From the NCBI RefSeq assembly GCF_001570805.1, contig NZ_BCSJ01000003.1, positions 186,001 through 250,000 of the forward strand: a stretch of 64,000 nt of DNA. The letters run 5' to 3'. The notes under the pieces were generated by a model. The model was not told the DNA's origin. It was given only the letters and a program-made list of their open reading frames with translations, and made no database searches. Position numbers and translations under genes: made by a program. The stretch comes from Brevibacterium epidermidis NBRC 14811 (lineage in GTDB: Bacteria; Actinomycetota; Actinomycetes; Actinomycetales; Brevibacteriaceae). Positions within the stretch are counted from its first letter, which is position 1. The number at the start of each line of letters is the position of its first letter. Shown here one piece after another: positions 34,940-45,189 of this stretch.

Positions 34940-35970
34940 CCTCGAGCAGCGATCGTCACGTCGAACGGTCACTGAATACTCGTCGATCCCGCGCTCATCC
35001 CTGCCCGGGTCGCGTCGAAGGCACAGCTTGAGCGCCACGGTTCGCGAGGCCAGGTTCACTGGTCGCGTCCGAGCTACAACCGACCCGTCCCCTGAGTGAG
35101 TGCCGGCACATATCAGCGCCGCCATGACCGCTTCGGTCACATACTCCAACCCCCACACGTCCGGATGGAACCGAGCTATCAGGCTGCGTGCCGGCCAGCC
35201 ATTGATATGCATTCTATTCATCCCGCAGTAGCCCATGATCCGCCCCGTCCGCGTCTCCCGCACGCACCAGTACCCGTAATCGTGAGCCACCCAGCGGTGA
35301 AGCCACATCTAGATGAGCTTGTTCGCCTCCTGAAGGCCACTGACGAAGTCCGTAGGGTTGTACGTGACAGCGCGGTGGTCTCCGACGACGGCGAATACTT
35401 CCGCGGCATCTCTACACTCAGGTACCTCGAGAACCAGGCGTGATGTGTGGAGACAGCGGGGACCCGCTCACAAGGGACGAATCGCTTGTAAGCTCTCCTG
35501 CTCCGTGGCCATCTTGATCCGCAGCAGAGTCTGGACCATCCGGTTCCTCATGCTGCGCGTGAACGCGGCGGTTCCGTCCTTGTACTTTTCGGTCATTACA
35601 TATGCCCGGTCCGAGATTCCTTCTGGAGAATCGCGGCGGTGGACCACCCGGGCCTTCTCCCCGTCCACCGACTTCAGAGTGAATGACTACACCAGCCAGT
35701 TTTCGTCGACCTGAAATGTCATTTCGCAGCAGGGCACGAACCGCACGATCTTCGCAGATGTTGACTATGTCATTCCGTAGTCGTGGTTGCTGTCGACGAG
35801 GCGGACGCCAAGTGATGCGGCCTCCGCATCGTCGCAAAATTCCGTCGAAACGATCTGTGGGCTCCAGTCCGCAACTCGACGAGGCTCGCCGACCAGGTCC
35901 CAGAACTTTGCAAGTAGGGCATCGACGGTTGCTTCGGTTCCAATTCCTCGAGCACTGACCCACGATCTCT
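34940..35970 (-). pseudogene. SRPBCC-GNAT fusion protein, decayed paralogue of 53116-54135
   Basis: Reading one minus-strand frame throughout gives a protein alignable to the intact gene at 53116-54135: VADWSPQIVST against the same motif, SFTLKSVDGEKARVVHRRDSPEGISD, MVQTLLRIKM, then the acetyltransferase part (YGYWCVRE, GYCGMNRM, RFHPDVWG). Four in-frame stops interrupt it: TAG at two positions where the intact copy has Trp, one TGA and one TAG, all explainable by single transitions. No frameshift is needed between them. The start codon is lost, and the C-terminus is diverged. Confidence 0.85.
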
Positions 35971-36099
35971 ATTCCGCTCGACGCCGCCGTGTCAACTGCT
36001 GCCCAGTCGGCCCTTCAACGCGGATTCACTGCCCATGCACGGCGGTGACAGTACCGGAGGACGGCAACATCGACGACGACGCTGTCGAACTCTCTTTTG

Positions 36100-36122
36100 G
36101 TAAAGTACAGTTTTTACTATAC
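36100..36122 (+). promoter_or_regulatory. imperfect operator-like palindrome before the alpha/beta hydrolase pseudogene
   Basis: GTAAAGTA (36100-36107) and TACTATAC (36115-36122) are 7/8 complementary with a 7-base spacer. The left arm matches the palindromes before the two FMN-reductase genes, so it may be a decayed or variant site for the same regulator, 98 bases upstream of the hydrolase start. Confidence 0.45.
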
Positions 36123-36220
36123 TTTTGTTTTGCCATCGACTCGCGGTGTGGGCAATTCGATGAAGGTACCGGTAAGCGATTTCGGGTCAACGACGACGCC
36201 GATTCAGATGAGGATTACAT

Positions 36221-37019
36221 ATGACAATCACGAACCATGACTTCAAATCAGCACTCATCGAGCGCGAAAACATACAACTGCACGCCCTATGGCAACAGGG
36301 GTCCGGGCCTCCGGAAATGGTCGCGCCTGGGGCCATGGCCGACTCGCACGATTTCGCTGCGGTAGCGCAGGCGATGAACTACGCAGGCCCCGGCGTGGAT
36401 CATCGTCCGTCGAGGCCGTGGCCACAGCGACGCGCAGGGTGCCGACTACAGCCTGCACACCGAGATCGGTGATCTGCGAGCTTGGATCGATCATCTTGAA
36501 CAGCCGGTGCACCTCGTGGGGTGGAGCCACGGGGAGGGACGATCTCACTCGAAAATGCCGCCCAGGACGCGCGTTGGATCAGTGGTTACCTACGACCCTG
36601 TGCTTCCTCCGTTCGCTAAGGGTGCCGTGTCGATGCTGGAAGAAGCCGATCTCAATGAACGGGTTGTCGTCATCAACCGCGACATCAGCGGGCTAGAACC
36701 CGAGATTGTGGAAGCAATGAAGGATCAGTCCGAGTGGTCACACCTGCGAAAACTGGCCATTCCCCTCGCTGCGGAACTCGCCGCGCTCAACAATTTCACG
36801 CCCAGTAAGAAATGGGAGAGCGTGGCTGCGGCGCTGATCGTCGGCGAACGTTCACATGCGGTCGAACCTTATGGTCCTGTCTTCGACCGTGTATCGGAGC
36901 GCATCCCACAGGCATCGGTCACGGTTTTACCCGGGCAGGGACACCTGGCTCACGTCGAAGACCCCACTCTTCTGGGCACCGCCATCGGAACTATCCTGAC
37001 GAAAGGAGTGTCGACATGA
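36221..37019 (+). pseudogene. alpha/beta hydrolase, frameshifted paralogue of 56367-57137
   Basis: The start (IQLHALWQQGSGPPEMVAPGAMAD) and the end (VTYDPVLPP, INRDISGLEPEI, GQGHLAHVEDP) match the intact hydrolase gene at 56367, but the frame shifts near 36390 (the expected continuation AWIIVRRGRGHSD is one base out) and again around the nucleophile elbow GWSHG (about 36530-36590, where 15-20 codons read out of frame). The 3' part still ends in an ATGA overlap with the peptidase gene, so the operon structure survives although the enzyme does not. Confidence 0.85.
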
Positions 37020-37930
37020 CGAGCGTCAACAACAGCCCCCAGTCTTCTGTGACCGCACTACGGGACTGGATGTTCAGAGTCCGAATCGTACTCGCCTACG
37101 CCGTGGTCGCCATTATGTTGATCACAGCCGCGGCAGCATTTCTCCCGACCCCGCAACCATTGCTGTCCGTACTGACCGATGCGTCGTATGCCGCACTGAC
37201 GCTAGCAGCGATCTTTCTGGCTGTTTGCGCCTTCGGCCGGCCCCGCCATCCAACCCAGCTACGCATTCTGCACCCACCTGTCAGAGGCCGATGGCTGGCG
37301 GCGAACAGCCCCGCAACGAAGGTTCCCAGCCATGGACTGCGCATGTTCGGACAGTCTCACGCCATCGACCTCGTCGCGTGGCCCGAGGAGAGCCAGGTCG
37401 CCGTAGACTACCCCACGACGACCGGCATGCTCCCAGCCCATCAGTTCCCGGGTCATGGGCTACCCGTACTCGCCATGGTCGATGGGGTAGTCGCCAATGC
37501 GACCGATTGGCAGAGAGACCACCGGAGCCGGACAAGTCCGCTCTCCCATATCTACCTCGCCATCGAGCAGAGCGTGAGAACAATCGGTGGCCCCCACTGG
37601 ATCTTCGGCAACCACGTCACGATCCGTGCAGACGACGGGACGTTCGCCGTCGTAGCCCACGTACGCAGAGGGTCTCTTCGAATACAGGTGGGCGATCGAG
37701 TCAAGGCTGGAGATCACATCGCCGACTGCGGCAACTCGGGGAACAGCACAGAACCTCATGTTCATGCCCAACTCATGGACCGTCAATCCCTCTGGTTGGC
37801 CCACGGACTTCCCATGGGATTCCAGCACGCCGAATTCTTACCTACAGATGGGGAGACCGACCTGATTGAAACGCACACACATGACCTACCAGCCAACGGC
37901 CAGCTCATGATCACAACCGATCCGTCGTGA
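37016..37930 (+). CDS. membrane-anchored M23 (LytM-like) peptidase domain protein
   Basis: 304 residues. Two N-terminal membrane helices (about 20-45 and 51-70), then a LytM fold with His115 and Asp118 (QSHAIDLV) and His248/His250 (EPHVHAQL) as zinc ligands; GNHVTI and GNSGNSTEPH are typical M23 motifs. M23 enzymes cut glycine-containing or cross-bridge peptides in the wall. The ATG overlaps the hydrolase pseudogene stop and has GAAAGGAG upstream, so translation was coupled to a gene that is now broken. Metal ligands appear intact, so activity is plausible. Confidence 0.82.
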   Translation: MTSVNNSPQSSVTALRDWMFRVRIVLAYAVVAIMLITAAAAFLPTPQPLLSVLTDASYAALTLAAIFLAVCAFGRPRHPTQLRILHPPVRGRWLAANSPATKVPSHGLRMFGQSHAIDLVAWPEESQVAVDYPTTTGMLPAHQFPGHGLPVLAMVDGVVANATDWQRDHRSRTSPLSHIYLAIEQSVRTIGGPHWIFGNHVTIRADDGTFAVVAHVRRGSLRIQVGDRVKAGDHIADCGNSGNSTEPHVHAQLMDRQSLWLAHGLPMGFQHAEFLPTDGETDLIETHTHDLPANGQLMITTDPS

Positions 37931-38109
37931 CTCGCAATGAAAACGAGTGAGTACCGGATTCTTGCACTTTGCCATCGTCTGGGGCTTCTCATTGACGGCC
38001 GGGCTCAACGAGACGAACCTGCTGCGTTGTCTACTGTCATGCCTCTGCAGACCGCAGCCGCCGCTTGATGCATTGCGGGCTACTCAAGGCACACGCCATC
38101 GATGAAGAT

Positions 38110-39243
38110 TCAGGCGTTGACCGTGTCACCATACGAAGGCTCCAACTCGGAGACCAGATTGCTGCCGGCCACCTCGTGCCGAATCGCCTCCCCCAGCATA
38201 CGGGCTGCCTTCGAGTATCCCGGCAATTTCAGCGCCTCAACCACAGCGTGGGTGATCTGCCCGGCGGGTGCATCTCGTGGAAGCGTGATCCCTGCTCCAC
38301 GTAAGGACACAAGAACCGCGTTGTCTGCCTGGTCACGCCCCTGCGGGAGGATCACCATCGGCAGCCCAGCAGTCAGGGATTTCATGACAGTGCCGTGCCC
38401 GCCGTGGGTGATGACCAAACCGGTGTGCGTCATCAAGTCGTGGTGCGGGGCGGCCCGAACGATCTCCACACGGGCGCCACCGCTCAGATCGCAGAGGTCG
38501 ATGCTGAGCCCGGTCGTCACGACGGCGCAAACGGGCAGAATGGACAACGTTTCGATGACGTTCTGCAGAACCCCCAACTGCCCCTGCTCTGCCGACGACA
38601 TCGCGACCAGGATCAGAGGACCCTCGCCCCGAGGTTCGACAGAGTGGTGCGAATGTGCCCAGCCCGGGTCATCAAGCATCGGATCCACGTACCGCACAGT
38701 AGAATCACAGTTGTTCGCAATGTCGAATGCATGGGAACTCAGAACCAGCTCACGCCGAGCTCCGTGGACCTGCTGCCACGCATTGCGCAATTGCGGCAGG
38801 TCAAGATCCCGGCGCAGGGCATTCAACCGAGGCATCACATAGTGCGCAAGCATCCGAGTGCCGATCTCGCCCAGTAGGCGGTCCCTTCCCCGTCCGACGA
38901 AGGTCTGCGAAGGCGACAACACCATTCCCATCGGTGGCTGGCTTGGCGTGGGCATGGGATAGATATTTGGAATAAGGACACCAAAAGACACCCCGACGGA
39001 CTGGGCCGCAACCATCGCACCGAAAACGGTGAAGGAATACACGACACGGTCAAGGCGCGCAGACCGCAAGTGCGGCAGTAGATCCTCGGCCCATCGGCGC
39101 GCCGGCCCAGCGATCATATGGTCCGCCATTCCTCCTGCAAGGCTGAACGGACATCCCAGCTCCCAGTCGCGGTACGAACTGTGGGAGGGCTGGCCATGGT
39201 GATCCGCCCCTGCTCGCGCGGGCGTCAGAAGCTCGGGGGCCAA
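38110..39243 (-). CDS. GT1 (UGT/MGT-type) glycosyltransferase, probably 5'-truncated
   Basis: 377 codons. The C-terminal donor-binding domain is intact: GLVITHGGHGTVMKSL and GLPMVILPQGRDQADNA, the motif of macrolide or flavonoid glycosyltransferases. The N-terminal Rossmann half starts abnormally: the usual first strand and glycine-rich loop (about 30-40 residues) are absent, and the only start is TTG at 39243, 44 bases from the divergent LysR start. The gene probably lost its 5' end when the LysR segment was joined. Acceptor unknown; relatives inactivate macrolides. Confidence 0.7.
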   Translation of the reverse strand: MAPELLTPARAGADHHGQPSHSSYRDWELGCPFSLAGGMADHMIAGPARRWAEDLLPHLRSARLDRVVYSFTVFGAMVAAQSVGVSFGVLIPNIYPMPTPSQPPMGMVLSPSQTFVGRGRDRLLGEIGTRMLAHYVMPRLNALRRDLDLPQLRNAWQQVHGARRELVLSSHAFDIANNCDSTVRYVDPMLDDPGWAHSHHSVEPRGEGPLILVAMSSAEQGQLGVLQNVIETLSILPVCAVVTTGLSIDLCDLSGGARVEIVRAAPHHDLMTHTGLVITHGGHGTVMKSLTAGLPMVILPQGRDQADNAVLVSLRGAGITLPRDAPAGQITHAVVEALKLPGYSKAARMLGEAIRHEVAGSNLVSELEPSYGDTVNA

Positions 39244-39287
39244 GTTGCATCACAAAGTCACCTTCATTTCACGAAAGGTACGTTCAC

Positions 39288-40157
39288 ATGGACATGTCCA
39301 AGCTCGAAGCATTCATCCTCGTCGCTGAGGAGGAATCGTTCAGCGCCGCCGCCGATAGAATCGGTACGGCCCAATCGACTATCAGTTCGCGCATCAAGGA
39401 ACTCGAGACAGCGCTGGGCCATCGTCTTCTCCTGCGCAGCACGCGGAGGGTGAGCCTGTCTCCGGTGGGAGCTGCCGTCCTACCTGCAGCTCGGACCGCT
39501 CTGTCGTCATTAGACGCGATACGCCAGGTCGTCGACGACTTGGCAGGAGTCCGCCATGGACGGATACGGCTCGGCATCATCGCCGAGGCCACAGTTCCTG
39601 GGCTGAGCAGAATCCTGGCAGACTTCGCCAGTGACTTCCCCGGCATTGATCTCGTCATCACTTCGCAGTCAAGCGATGCCCTCGAACGCGCCATCGCTGA
39701 CGGCTCTTTGGACATTGCCCTGGTGGTCCGGTTCGGCACCACATCCCTGCGATGGGAACGGCTGCTCCATGATTCACTTATCGTGGTCGGTGACTCGCCA
39801 CCGCAGAATGGGGAGTCCGCGATCTCCTTTTCAAAGCTGCATGAAGCCCGCCTGATCGTCCTCGATGGCGGGGTCGGTGTTCGACAAGCACTGGAGACGG
39901 AGGCTCGGCGGGCTGGAATCTCACTGAACATCGTCGCCCAGGTCGCGACCCCTGCCATCGCCGAGGAGCTGTACGCTCGAAGCATTGGTTGGCTTGTACT
40001 ACCTGACTCGTTCGCACAAGGTCGGGGCGTACCACTCGTGGGTGAGCACGGCATTGAACCCCAGGTCGACGTCGGTCTCGTCACCGGTCCCGACCTCCAC
40101 GCCCCGGCTACAGAAATCCTCGTCACCCGTCTCATCGAGGGGATTGGAAACCATTGA
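39288..40157 (+). CDS. LysR-family transcriptional regulator
   Basis: 289 residues. N-terminal wHTH (about 1-60: LEAFILVAEEESFSAAADRIGTAQSTISSRIKELE) and a substrate-binding domain from about 90. AAAGG precedes the ATG. Diverges from the truncated glycosyltransferase gene with a 44-base gap, the usual arrangement of a LysR protein with its target, but the original target may have been replaced. Complete. Confidence 0.88.
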   Translation: MDMSKLEAFILVAEEESFSAAADRIGTAQSTISSRIKELETALGHRLLLRSTRRVSLSPVGAAVLPAARTALSSLDAIRQVVDDLAGVRHGRIRLGIIAEATVPGLSRILADFASDFPGIDLVITSQSSDALERAIADGSLDIALVVRFGTTSLRWERLLHDSLIVVGDSPPQNGESAISFSKLHEARLIVLDGGVGVRQALETEARRAGISLNIVAQVATPAIAEELYARSIGWLVLPDSFAQGRGVPLVGEHGIEPQVDVGLVTGPDLHAPATEILVTRLIEGIGNH

Positions 40158-40176
40158 GCCGAGTCGGGACTCCTGC

Positions 40177-40893
40177 TCATCTCGGGGTCACCCGGCTCCT
40201 GATCCGAGCAGCCGGAGTGCCCGCCCAGACACTCGCACCCGGCACCGCTGCGATAGACGAAAGGGGGCCGGACAGTACACGCCAGAACGGAACGGGCATA
40301 CGAGTCCGCCGCAACACAGAAGGGCTCCAATCGACTCCATCGCATATCCAGGCGAGGAACCGTAGCGCTTCGAGGGGTGTATAACCTGCAGCCCATGCAC
40401 GCTGTTCGAACTCCTTCCATTCTTGATGGTTGAGCACACGGGTCACAATGTCCATCCCGTCGGCTTCCTCGTGCTCGAGGTGCGTCCGCAACGGACCTTC
40501 CAGCACATCGAGGGCGGCAAGAACCTGCTGTGGCCCATTGCGTGCGGCGACAAGACCGCGGGCAGCAACCTCAAGTTCCGCAAGCGGTTCATCGATTGCC
40601 AGGTGCTCATTTTCCATAGCATTGAGCAGTTCAGAGCTTTCCGGTGAGCGCTCGAGCAGCAGGGGCCACAGATAGTGGTCTTCTCCCTCATGGTGCCGGC
40701 GCAACTCACCCATATCCCACAACAGCATCCGACCGAGCCTGCGTGCACGCCGCGGACTCAACCAATGCGGGTTCTCTAGCAGGAATCGGGCTCGTTCGAG
40801 ATCTCGGCGCAGTGCCGCATGGAAGAGAGTCATCGTCAAAGTGTCTGCGGGTCTGGTTGCATCCGGCGACCGCTTCACGGGCATTTCACTCAT
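40177..40893 (-). CDS. hemerythrin-domain (HHE) protein
   Basis: 238 residues. Two HHE cation-binding repeats with His25 (LFHAALRRDL), His67-His68/Glu69 and His73 (RRHHEGEDHYLWP), His97 (NEHLAID) and His138/His141 (RTHLEHEEADGM), enough to bind a di-iron centre. Such proteins sense or store oxygen or NO, or act in redox defence. The C-terminal 60 residues are unassigned. Convergent with the LysR gene, 19 bases apart. Confidence 0.85.
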   Translation of the reverse strand: MSEMPVKRSPDATRPADTLTMTLFHAALRRDLERARFLLENPHWLSPRRARRLGRMLLWDMGELRRHHEGEDHYLWPLLLERSPESSELLNAMENEHLAIDEPLAELEVAARGLVAARNGPQQVLAALDVLEGPLRTHLEHEEADGMDIVTRVLNHQEWKEFEQRAWAAGYTPLEALRFLAWICDGVDWSPSVLRRTRMPVPFWRVLSGPLSSIAAVPGASVWAGTPAARIRSRVTPR

Positions 40894-41513
40894 AGCTGGC
40901 TCCTTGCATGGTCAAATAGACTGCAGTCGTCACGTTGTCAGCTGGGCCACGGGCCGCTGGCCTCCGGTTTCGCTGCGATTCATCGGCCGATACCCACACT
41001 TGCGCTCTTATAGCGCGAACTTCATATGTGCTCATACTCTGACCTTTCTTGGCGCATTGAAATTCAATTCTGTCGCCCGTAAACCATGCCGTCCAACCGA
41101 TTTCTTCGGGTATATTGATCGTCTATATCGATAAGTCGGAGAACAGAACTCCTCTTATGCATGTGCCATAAAGACAAAATCCGCTAAAAACCAGGACGTG
41201 CCCGTGAAGAAACCCCAGCGGCCCAGCGTCTTCGCCCCAGTCAATCTGGGTCTTTATCGGAGATTGCATCTTTCAGGGGTTCATCAATAGTTGCAGACGC
41301 GATTCTACGAGTACTCGTCTCGGGAACTTGAGGGCCGCAAATGATGGGTGGGCTTCGTATTCGTTCTCGGGTTTACGACACAAAATGTCGATAGCCGCAA
41401 CTTTACGAACTAGACTGAAATCATTTCCTGTCAGTCCAGTACCGTAAAGAACGTGGCCAGTCGAATCTGGCAAGGCCAGTAACAAAAGACCGCACAGCAG
41501 AGGAGCGACAAGG
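40894..41513. other. non-coding, AT-richer stretch
   Basis: No supportable gene. Contains AT-rich segments (for example 41105-41135 with TATATTGATCGTCTATATCG) that could hold promoters for the hemerythrin gene (leftward) and the DUF1707 gene (rightward). Confidence 0.5.
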
Positions 41514-42164
41514 ATGTCGGCCGAAAATGACCAGTCTGATGACCCATCCCGTACCGTTCTAATCGGGGACAATGAACGCGATCACGCAATAGAGACCCTC
41601 CGGGCTGCTGCTGGTGACGGCCGTATCACGATCGTCGAACTCGAAGAACGCATGGAACTGGTCGAAGCCGCTCGATTCCCTATCGATCTCGATCGCCCGC
41701 TAGCGGGGCTTGGCACCGAGTTGCCCTCGACCCAAATACTGACTGGCGCCACAGGAACCCAGAGATCGGCGGGTTCTGGCTACGGCTGGTCTCCTGACAA
41801 CAGAGAGGTCCTCCGCGCACCGTGGAACGGCCTTATCCGACGAGGGAGATGGCTGGTGTCACCGTACCTGCATTGCAAGCCGGCTGGCAGACTGCTTGAA
41901 CTCAACTTCCTCGATGTCATCACTGGCCTAACAAGCATCGACATCCGCGTCTCCGCACGCACTGGCACACTGAAGATCGTTGTACCTGACAGCTGGGGTG
42001 TCGACATTTCCGAGCTCGATCGCAGCCGGATCGCAGTCATCACCTTCAAAGCCAACGCTGCCCCGATAGACAAGCATCCCGTCGTCCGCGTCAGAGGGAA
42101 CATCGGATCTGGAGTGCTCCAAGCCCTCGGTCCCAATCGCCGGGAACGACGACTAACGCCGTGA
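41514..42164 (+). CDS. DUF1707 domain protein
   Basis: 216 residues. DUF1707 (about 15-62): VLIGDNERDHAIETLRAAAGDGRITIVELEERMELVEAA with the conserved GDNERD start. The C-terminal half lacks a clear family but has beta-rich DUF2154-like character (IDIRVSARTGTLKIVVPDSWGVDI), often seen in sensors of envelope stress. No membrane helix. GAGGAG lies upstream of the ATG. Stands alone; the next 270 bases (to 42437) hold nothing recognisable. Confidence 0.8.
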   Translation: MSAENDQSDDPSRTVLIGDNERDHAIETLRAAAGDGRITIVELEERMELVEAARFPIDLDRPLAGLGTELPSTQILTGATGTQRSAGSGYGWSPDNREVLRAPWNGLIRRGRWLVSPYLHCKPAGRLLELNFLDVITGLTSIDIRVSARTGTLKIVVPDSWGVDISELDRSRIAVITFKANAAPIDKHPVVRVRGNIGSGVLQALGPNRRERRLTP

Positions 42165-42437
42165 CCTGACCCGAACCACCACACTGCACCTGGCCCTCGA
42201 ATGCAACGAGCGCCCCGGGTGATCATCGTCCGAGAGCGACAACTTCAACCTGGCCAATCGGCTTCGGTCGAGGTCAAGGATTATTGTCAAAACCCGGGTT
42301 TCGTACGGGCTCCTTACCTCGGTTTCTTAAGCAGACGTAACCTCATCCACGGACTGGTTGATCCACTCCGAACGGACCTCGGACGGCGGGCGGCGGCTCA
42401 GCGCTGAATACAATCGTGGCTGGTTGTATCAAGCCAC

Positions 42438-43536
42438 CTATTTCGGCGTTTCAGCTATCGTCTCGATCAACCTCCACTGCACTTTCCGGTCGACGAACTC
42501 GGCTTTGTAGGCCGAGATCAGAGCTTCGGCCATAGCGTTATCGTACGAGTCCCCGCGCGACCCCACCGACGCGACGATCTCTGATTCCGCCAGGGTCTCT
42601 ACGTAGCGAGTCGATCGGATTTGAATGCCACGATCGCGATGGTGGACTAGCCCGGACACAGCTTCGCCAGCCCGATACTTCGCCACTAGCGCCATTGGCG
42701 GAGCGTCCCTGGCCAGCGACTCCCGCATATGGTTCGTCACCTGCCAACCGACGATCTCGCGATGGAAAACATCAAGGATGAACGTCGTGTGCACTTACCC
42801 AGCCTGCGTTGGCACATACGTGATGTCAGCGACCCACAAGCAGTTCGGTGCCGGTGCCGCGAACTGATGTTCGACGCGATCATCCGGGCACTCCTCAGTC
42901 CTAGCTGAGACCGTCTTCGGACGCTCCCGCTGGAACCCGTCGATGCCCGACTGTCGCATCAACCGCTTCGCCGTGCAGCCAGCAACATGCCTGTACTGGT
43001 CAGTGTACTCCCGGTTGATCGCCTTCCATATCAACTGCTGCCCGTAGCCGTAGTAGGAATAGTTCGCCTCATAGGCATCCTCGATCATCACCATCAGAGC
43101 CTGATCCCGTCGAGCTCTGGCTGCTGATTGATGCTCTTGAACGCATACACGAGCTCACAGCAATCCGTGCCACAGTCCCGGACAGGGCGCGCACTATTGG
43201 TGTGATGCCGAACTCGTCGCGATTGTCGTCGCTGAAGCCGAGACTCCCTTCAGAATCTCGTTCGCTTTCTTTGCTTAGGTCAACTCAACCTGCAGCCGCC
43301 GGTTCTTCGCTTCCAGGTCGACCGACTCGGCCGGCGGGGGTGGCTTTACCGATGTCCCTGTGCTTACGCACCCAGACTCGCAGAGTCTGTTTACTCAGAC
43401 CGAGCTGGTTCGCGACGCGGATGATCGCCCCGTTCGCCGTCTCGGGATCAGCTTGAGCGTAGATGACGAGATCGACGGCACGCGCCCCGAGGTCATCGGT
43501 GTATTTCACTGGCAAGAGAGTATCTCCATCTCCCAA
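42438..43536 (-). mobile_element. IS3-family insertion sequence remnant
   Basis: OrfA (about 43536-43250) has an HTH typical of IS3 (LGLSKQTLRVWVRKH) and runs on, after a frameshift, into DLEAKNRRLQVELT and AKKANEILKGVSA. OrfB (43094-42438) contains the integrase core: WVADITYVPTQAG, HHRDRGIQI and NAMAEALISAYKAE give the D, D and E positions. It is broken by an in-frame TAA at 42795-42797, and ends early (WRLIETIAETPK) before the usual C-terminus. Terminal inverted repeats are not identifiable. Inactive. Confidence 0.85.
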
Positions 43537-43590
43537 TCACCCCGCCTCTATTATCCCCGGGGCGATTCGCGTCTAGTCGTCCAGGTCTAG

Positions 43591-45189
43591 TCATCCAGAC
43601 TTTATTGAGGCCATCAGCTTTGGTCCGGTGATGACCAGTCGTTCGACTGTCAGCGGCCCGGCTACTGCAATGCTGATCCCCCCAGTGGTGAGCCCAAAAA
43701 TGAGGTGGAAAACCCAGAGGTCTCCAAGTTGCAAAACGGCCGCCAGTATTGCCGGAAGAAACGAAGCAAATAGCACGAGGGCGAACGACATCATCTGTCC
43801 GCCCGCCGGGTTTCCAGCATTTTGTCCAGTCGATATTCGTTCACGGGCATCGCGGCCGACCGCTGGCATGAGTGCGCTTATCAGTGGTGCGCAGCCGCAG
43901 GCTACCCCGACCGCAGCGAGAGTGGCTCCCAACGCAACGTGTGCCAACGACGATTCAACAACAAGGCTGAGAGTTGTGCTGGCTACTAATATCGGAAGCC
44001 CGAACATCAGCATCCAGGCAAGTTGCCGCCCACGAACGTCAGCGCGGATCGCACCTGGGGTCGTCAGCAACTGCCAGAGTGCTGTGCCATCAAGTGCATA
44101 GGTGTTGATGGCCACCATTGCCGCGAAAACAGCGGCAGCAACACCAACAAACGGGACGCTCCAATACCACGCAGTCGGAATCACAAGCAGCACCATGAGC
44201 AGTGGTGTCATCCAAGCGTGGCGCAGTTCAAGCGCCCTTTGCGGATCGCGTAACCAAGTTTTCAATTCACGCTTGGCAACAGCGGTCACCGGGTCTGTGC
44301 GCAGTGGGCTTGCATACCTCCGAGCTGATAGTGCCCGCCTAGTTCGCACCTTTAGCCGGCTGCTGGCCCGCGTTGGAGGCTGTCTCAGTGTCGCCGCAGT
44401 GAGCACCACCCACACCATCCAAAGCAATACCCCGAGCGACAGGAGACCGACTAATGGCAGCAGCACCACGACTGGCGCAGCCGAAACCGAGGCGGCATTG
44501 ATTGCTGCCATTCCCCAACCCGTCGGCGCAGCAAGAAGAACTTGTTCCAGTGGACCCGGCAGCTCGGTCCAGAATTCGCCAGTATAAGCGTCTGCGCGAC
44601 CACTACCCAGGTCTGGCACGAGGAATGCGGCGACCGGAATCCACCCGGCAAAGGATATTGCCAGCAGTGCAGACATCTGGAACGCGGCAAACCACCCACC
44701 AACACGAGACCGCAGCATGAATACGACCAGAGCGCCAACGCTACGGCCCAACCACACGAAGAAGAACAGTTGCGTCATGACTGCCACAAGCGCCGCAACG
44801 ATAGTAATCCCGTCGTGGACCGACGCGAGTACGACGAATCCGCTCAAGGACGCGACGGTGATGACTGTACCCACACTCAACATCTCGCTGGGTGCCAGTG
44901 CCGCAGCGATCCGAAACGGTGGCTTCGGCAACGTCCGGAACCACTGCGGGTTGAGTACCGGGACTGCTCCAGGAAGCAGAATCGGCCCGAGAAACCAAGC
45001 GACTCCAAGAATGCTTATAGCTGCGGTAAGCCAGCTGTCGTCGAGCGTGCCAGATCTGGTGAGAGCCGCTAGTGTCACAACGCCAGAAGCAACAACCAAA
45101 CCAGTGATGAGCCCGAAAACTCGATCGCCATGCGGGCCATGCCGAAGTATGCGGAGTTTAAGCGAAACAAACCCACGCCACATGCTCAT
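43591..45189 (-). CDS. ABC-type transporter permease (large, 12 or so helices)
   Basis: 532 residues, two halves of about six membrane helices separated by a basic cytoplasmic stretch (about 270-300: RQPPTRASSRLKVRTRRALSARR). No solute-binding or ATPase motifs. The ATG overlaps the stop of the ATPase gene (ATGA), so it is the membrane partner of that ATPase. The arrangement resembles ABC-2-type exporters for peptides or antibiotics. The substrate is unknown. Confidence 0.82.
   Translation of the reverse strand: MSMWRGFVSLKLRILRHGPHGDRVFGLITGLVVASGVVTLAALTRSGTLDDSWLTAAISILGVAWFLGPILLPGAVPVLNPQWFRTLPKPPFRIAAALAPSEMLSVGTVITVASLSGFVVLASVHDGITIVAALVAVMTQLFFFVWLGRSVGALVVFMLRSRVGGWFAAFQMSALLAISFAGWIPVAAFLVPDLGSGRADAYTGEFWTELPGPLEQVLLAAPTGWGMAAINAASVSAAPVVVLLPLVGLLSLGVLLWMVWVVLTAATLRQPPTRASSRLKVRTRRALSARRYASPLRTDPVTAVAKRELKTWLRDPQRALELRHAWMTPLLMVLLVIPTAWYWSVPFVGVAAAVFAAMVAINTYALDGTALWQLLTTPGAIRADVRGRQLAWMLMFGLPILVASTTLSLVVESSLAHVALGATLAAVGVACGCAPLISALMPAVGRDARERISTGQNAGNPAGGQMMSFALVLFASFLPAILAAVLQLGDLWVFHLIFGLTTGGISIAVAGPLTVERLVITGPKLMASIKSG

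Noticed and set aside
36812-37015. Longer N-terminus for the M23 peptidase
   Set aside because: It would overlap the conserved end of the hydrolase (GQGHLAHVEDP); the ATG at 37016 has a good ribosome-binding site and an ATGA overlap.
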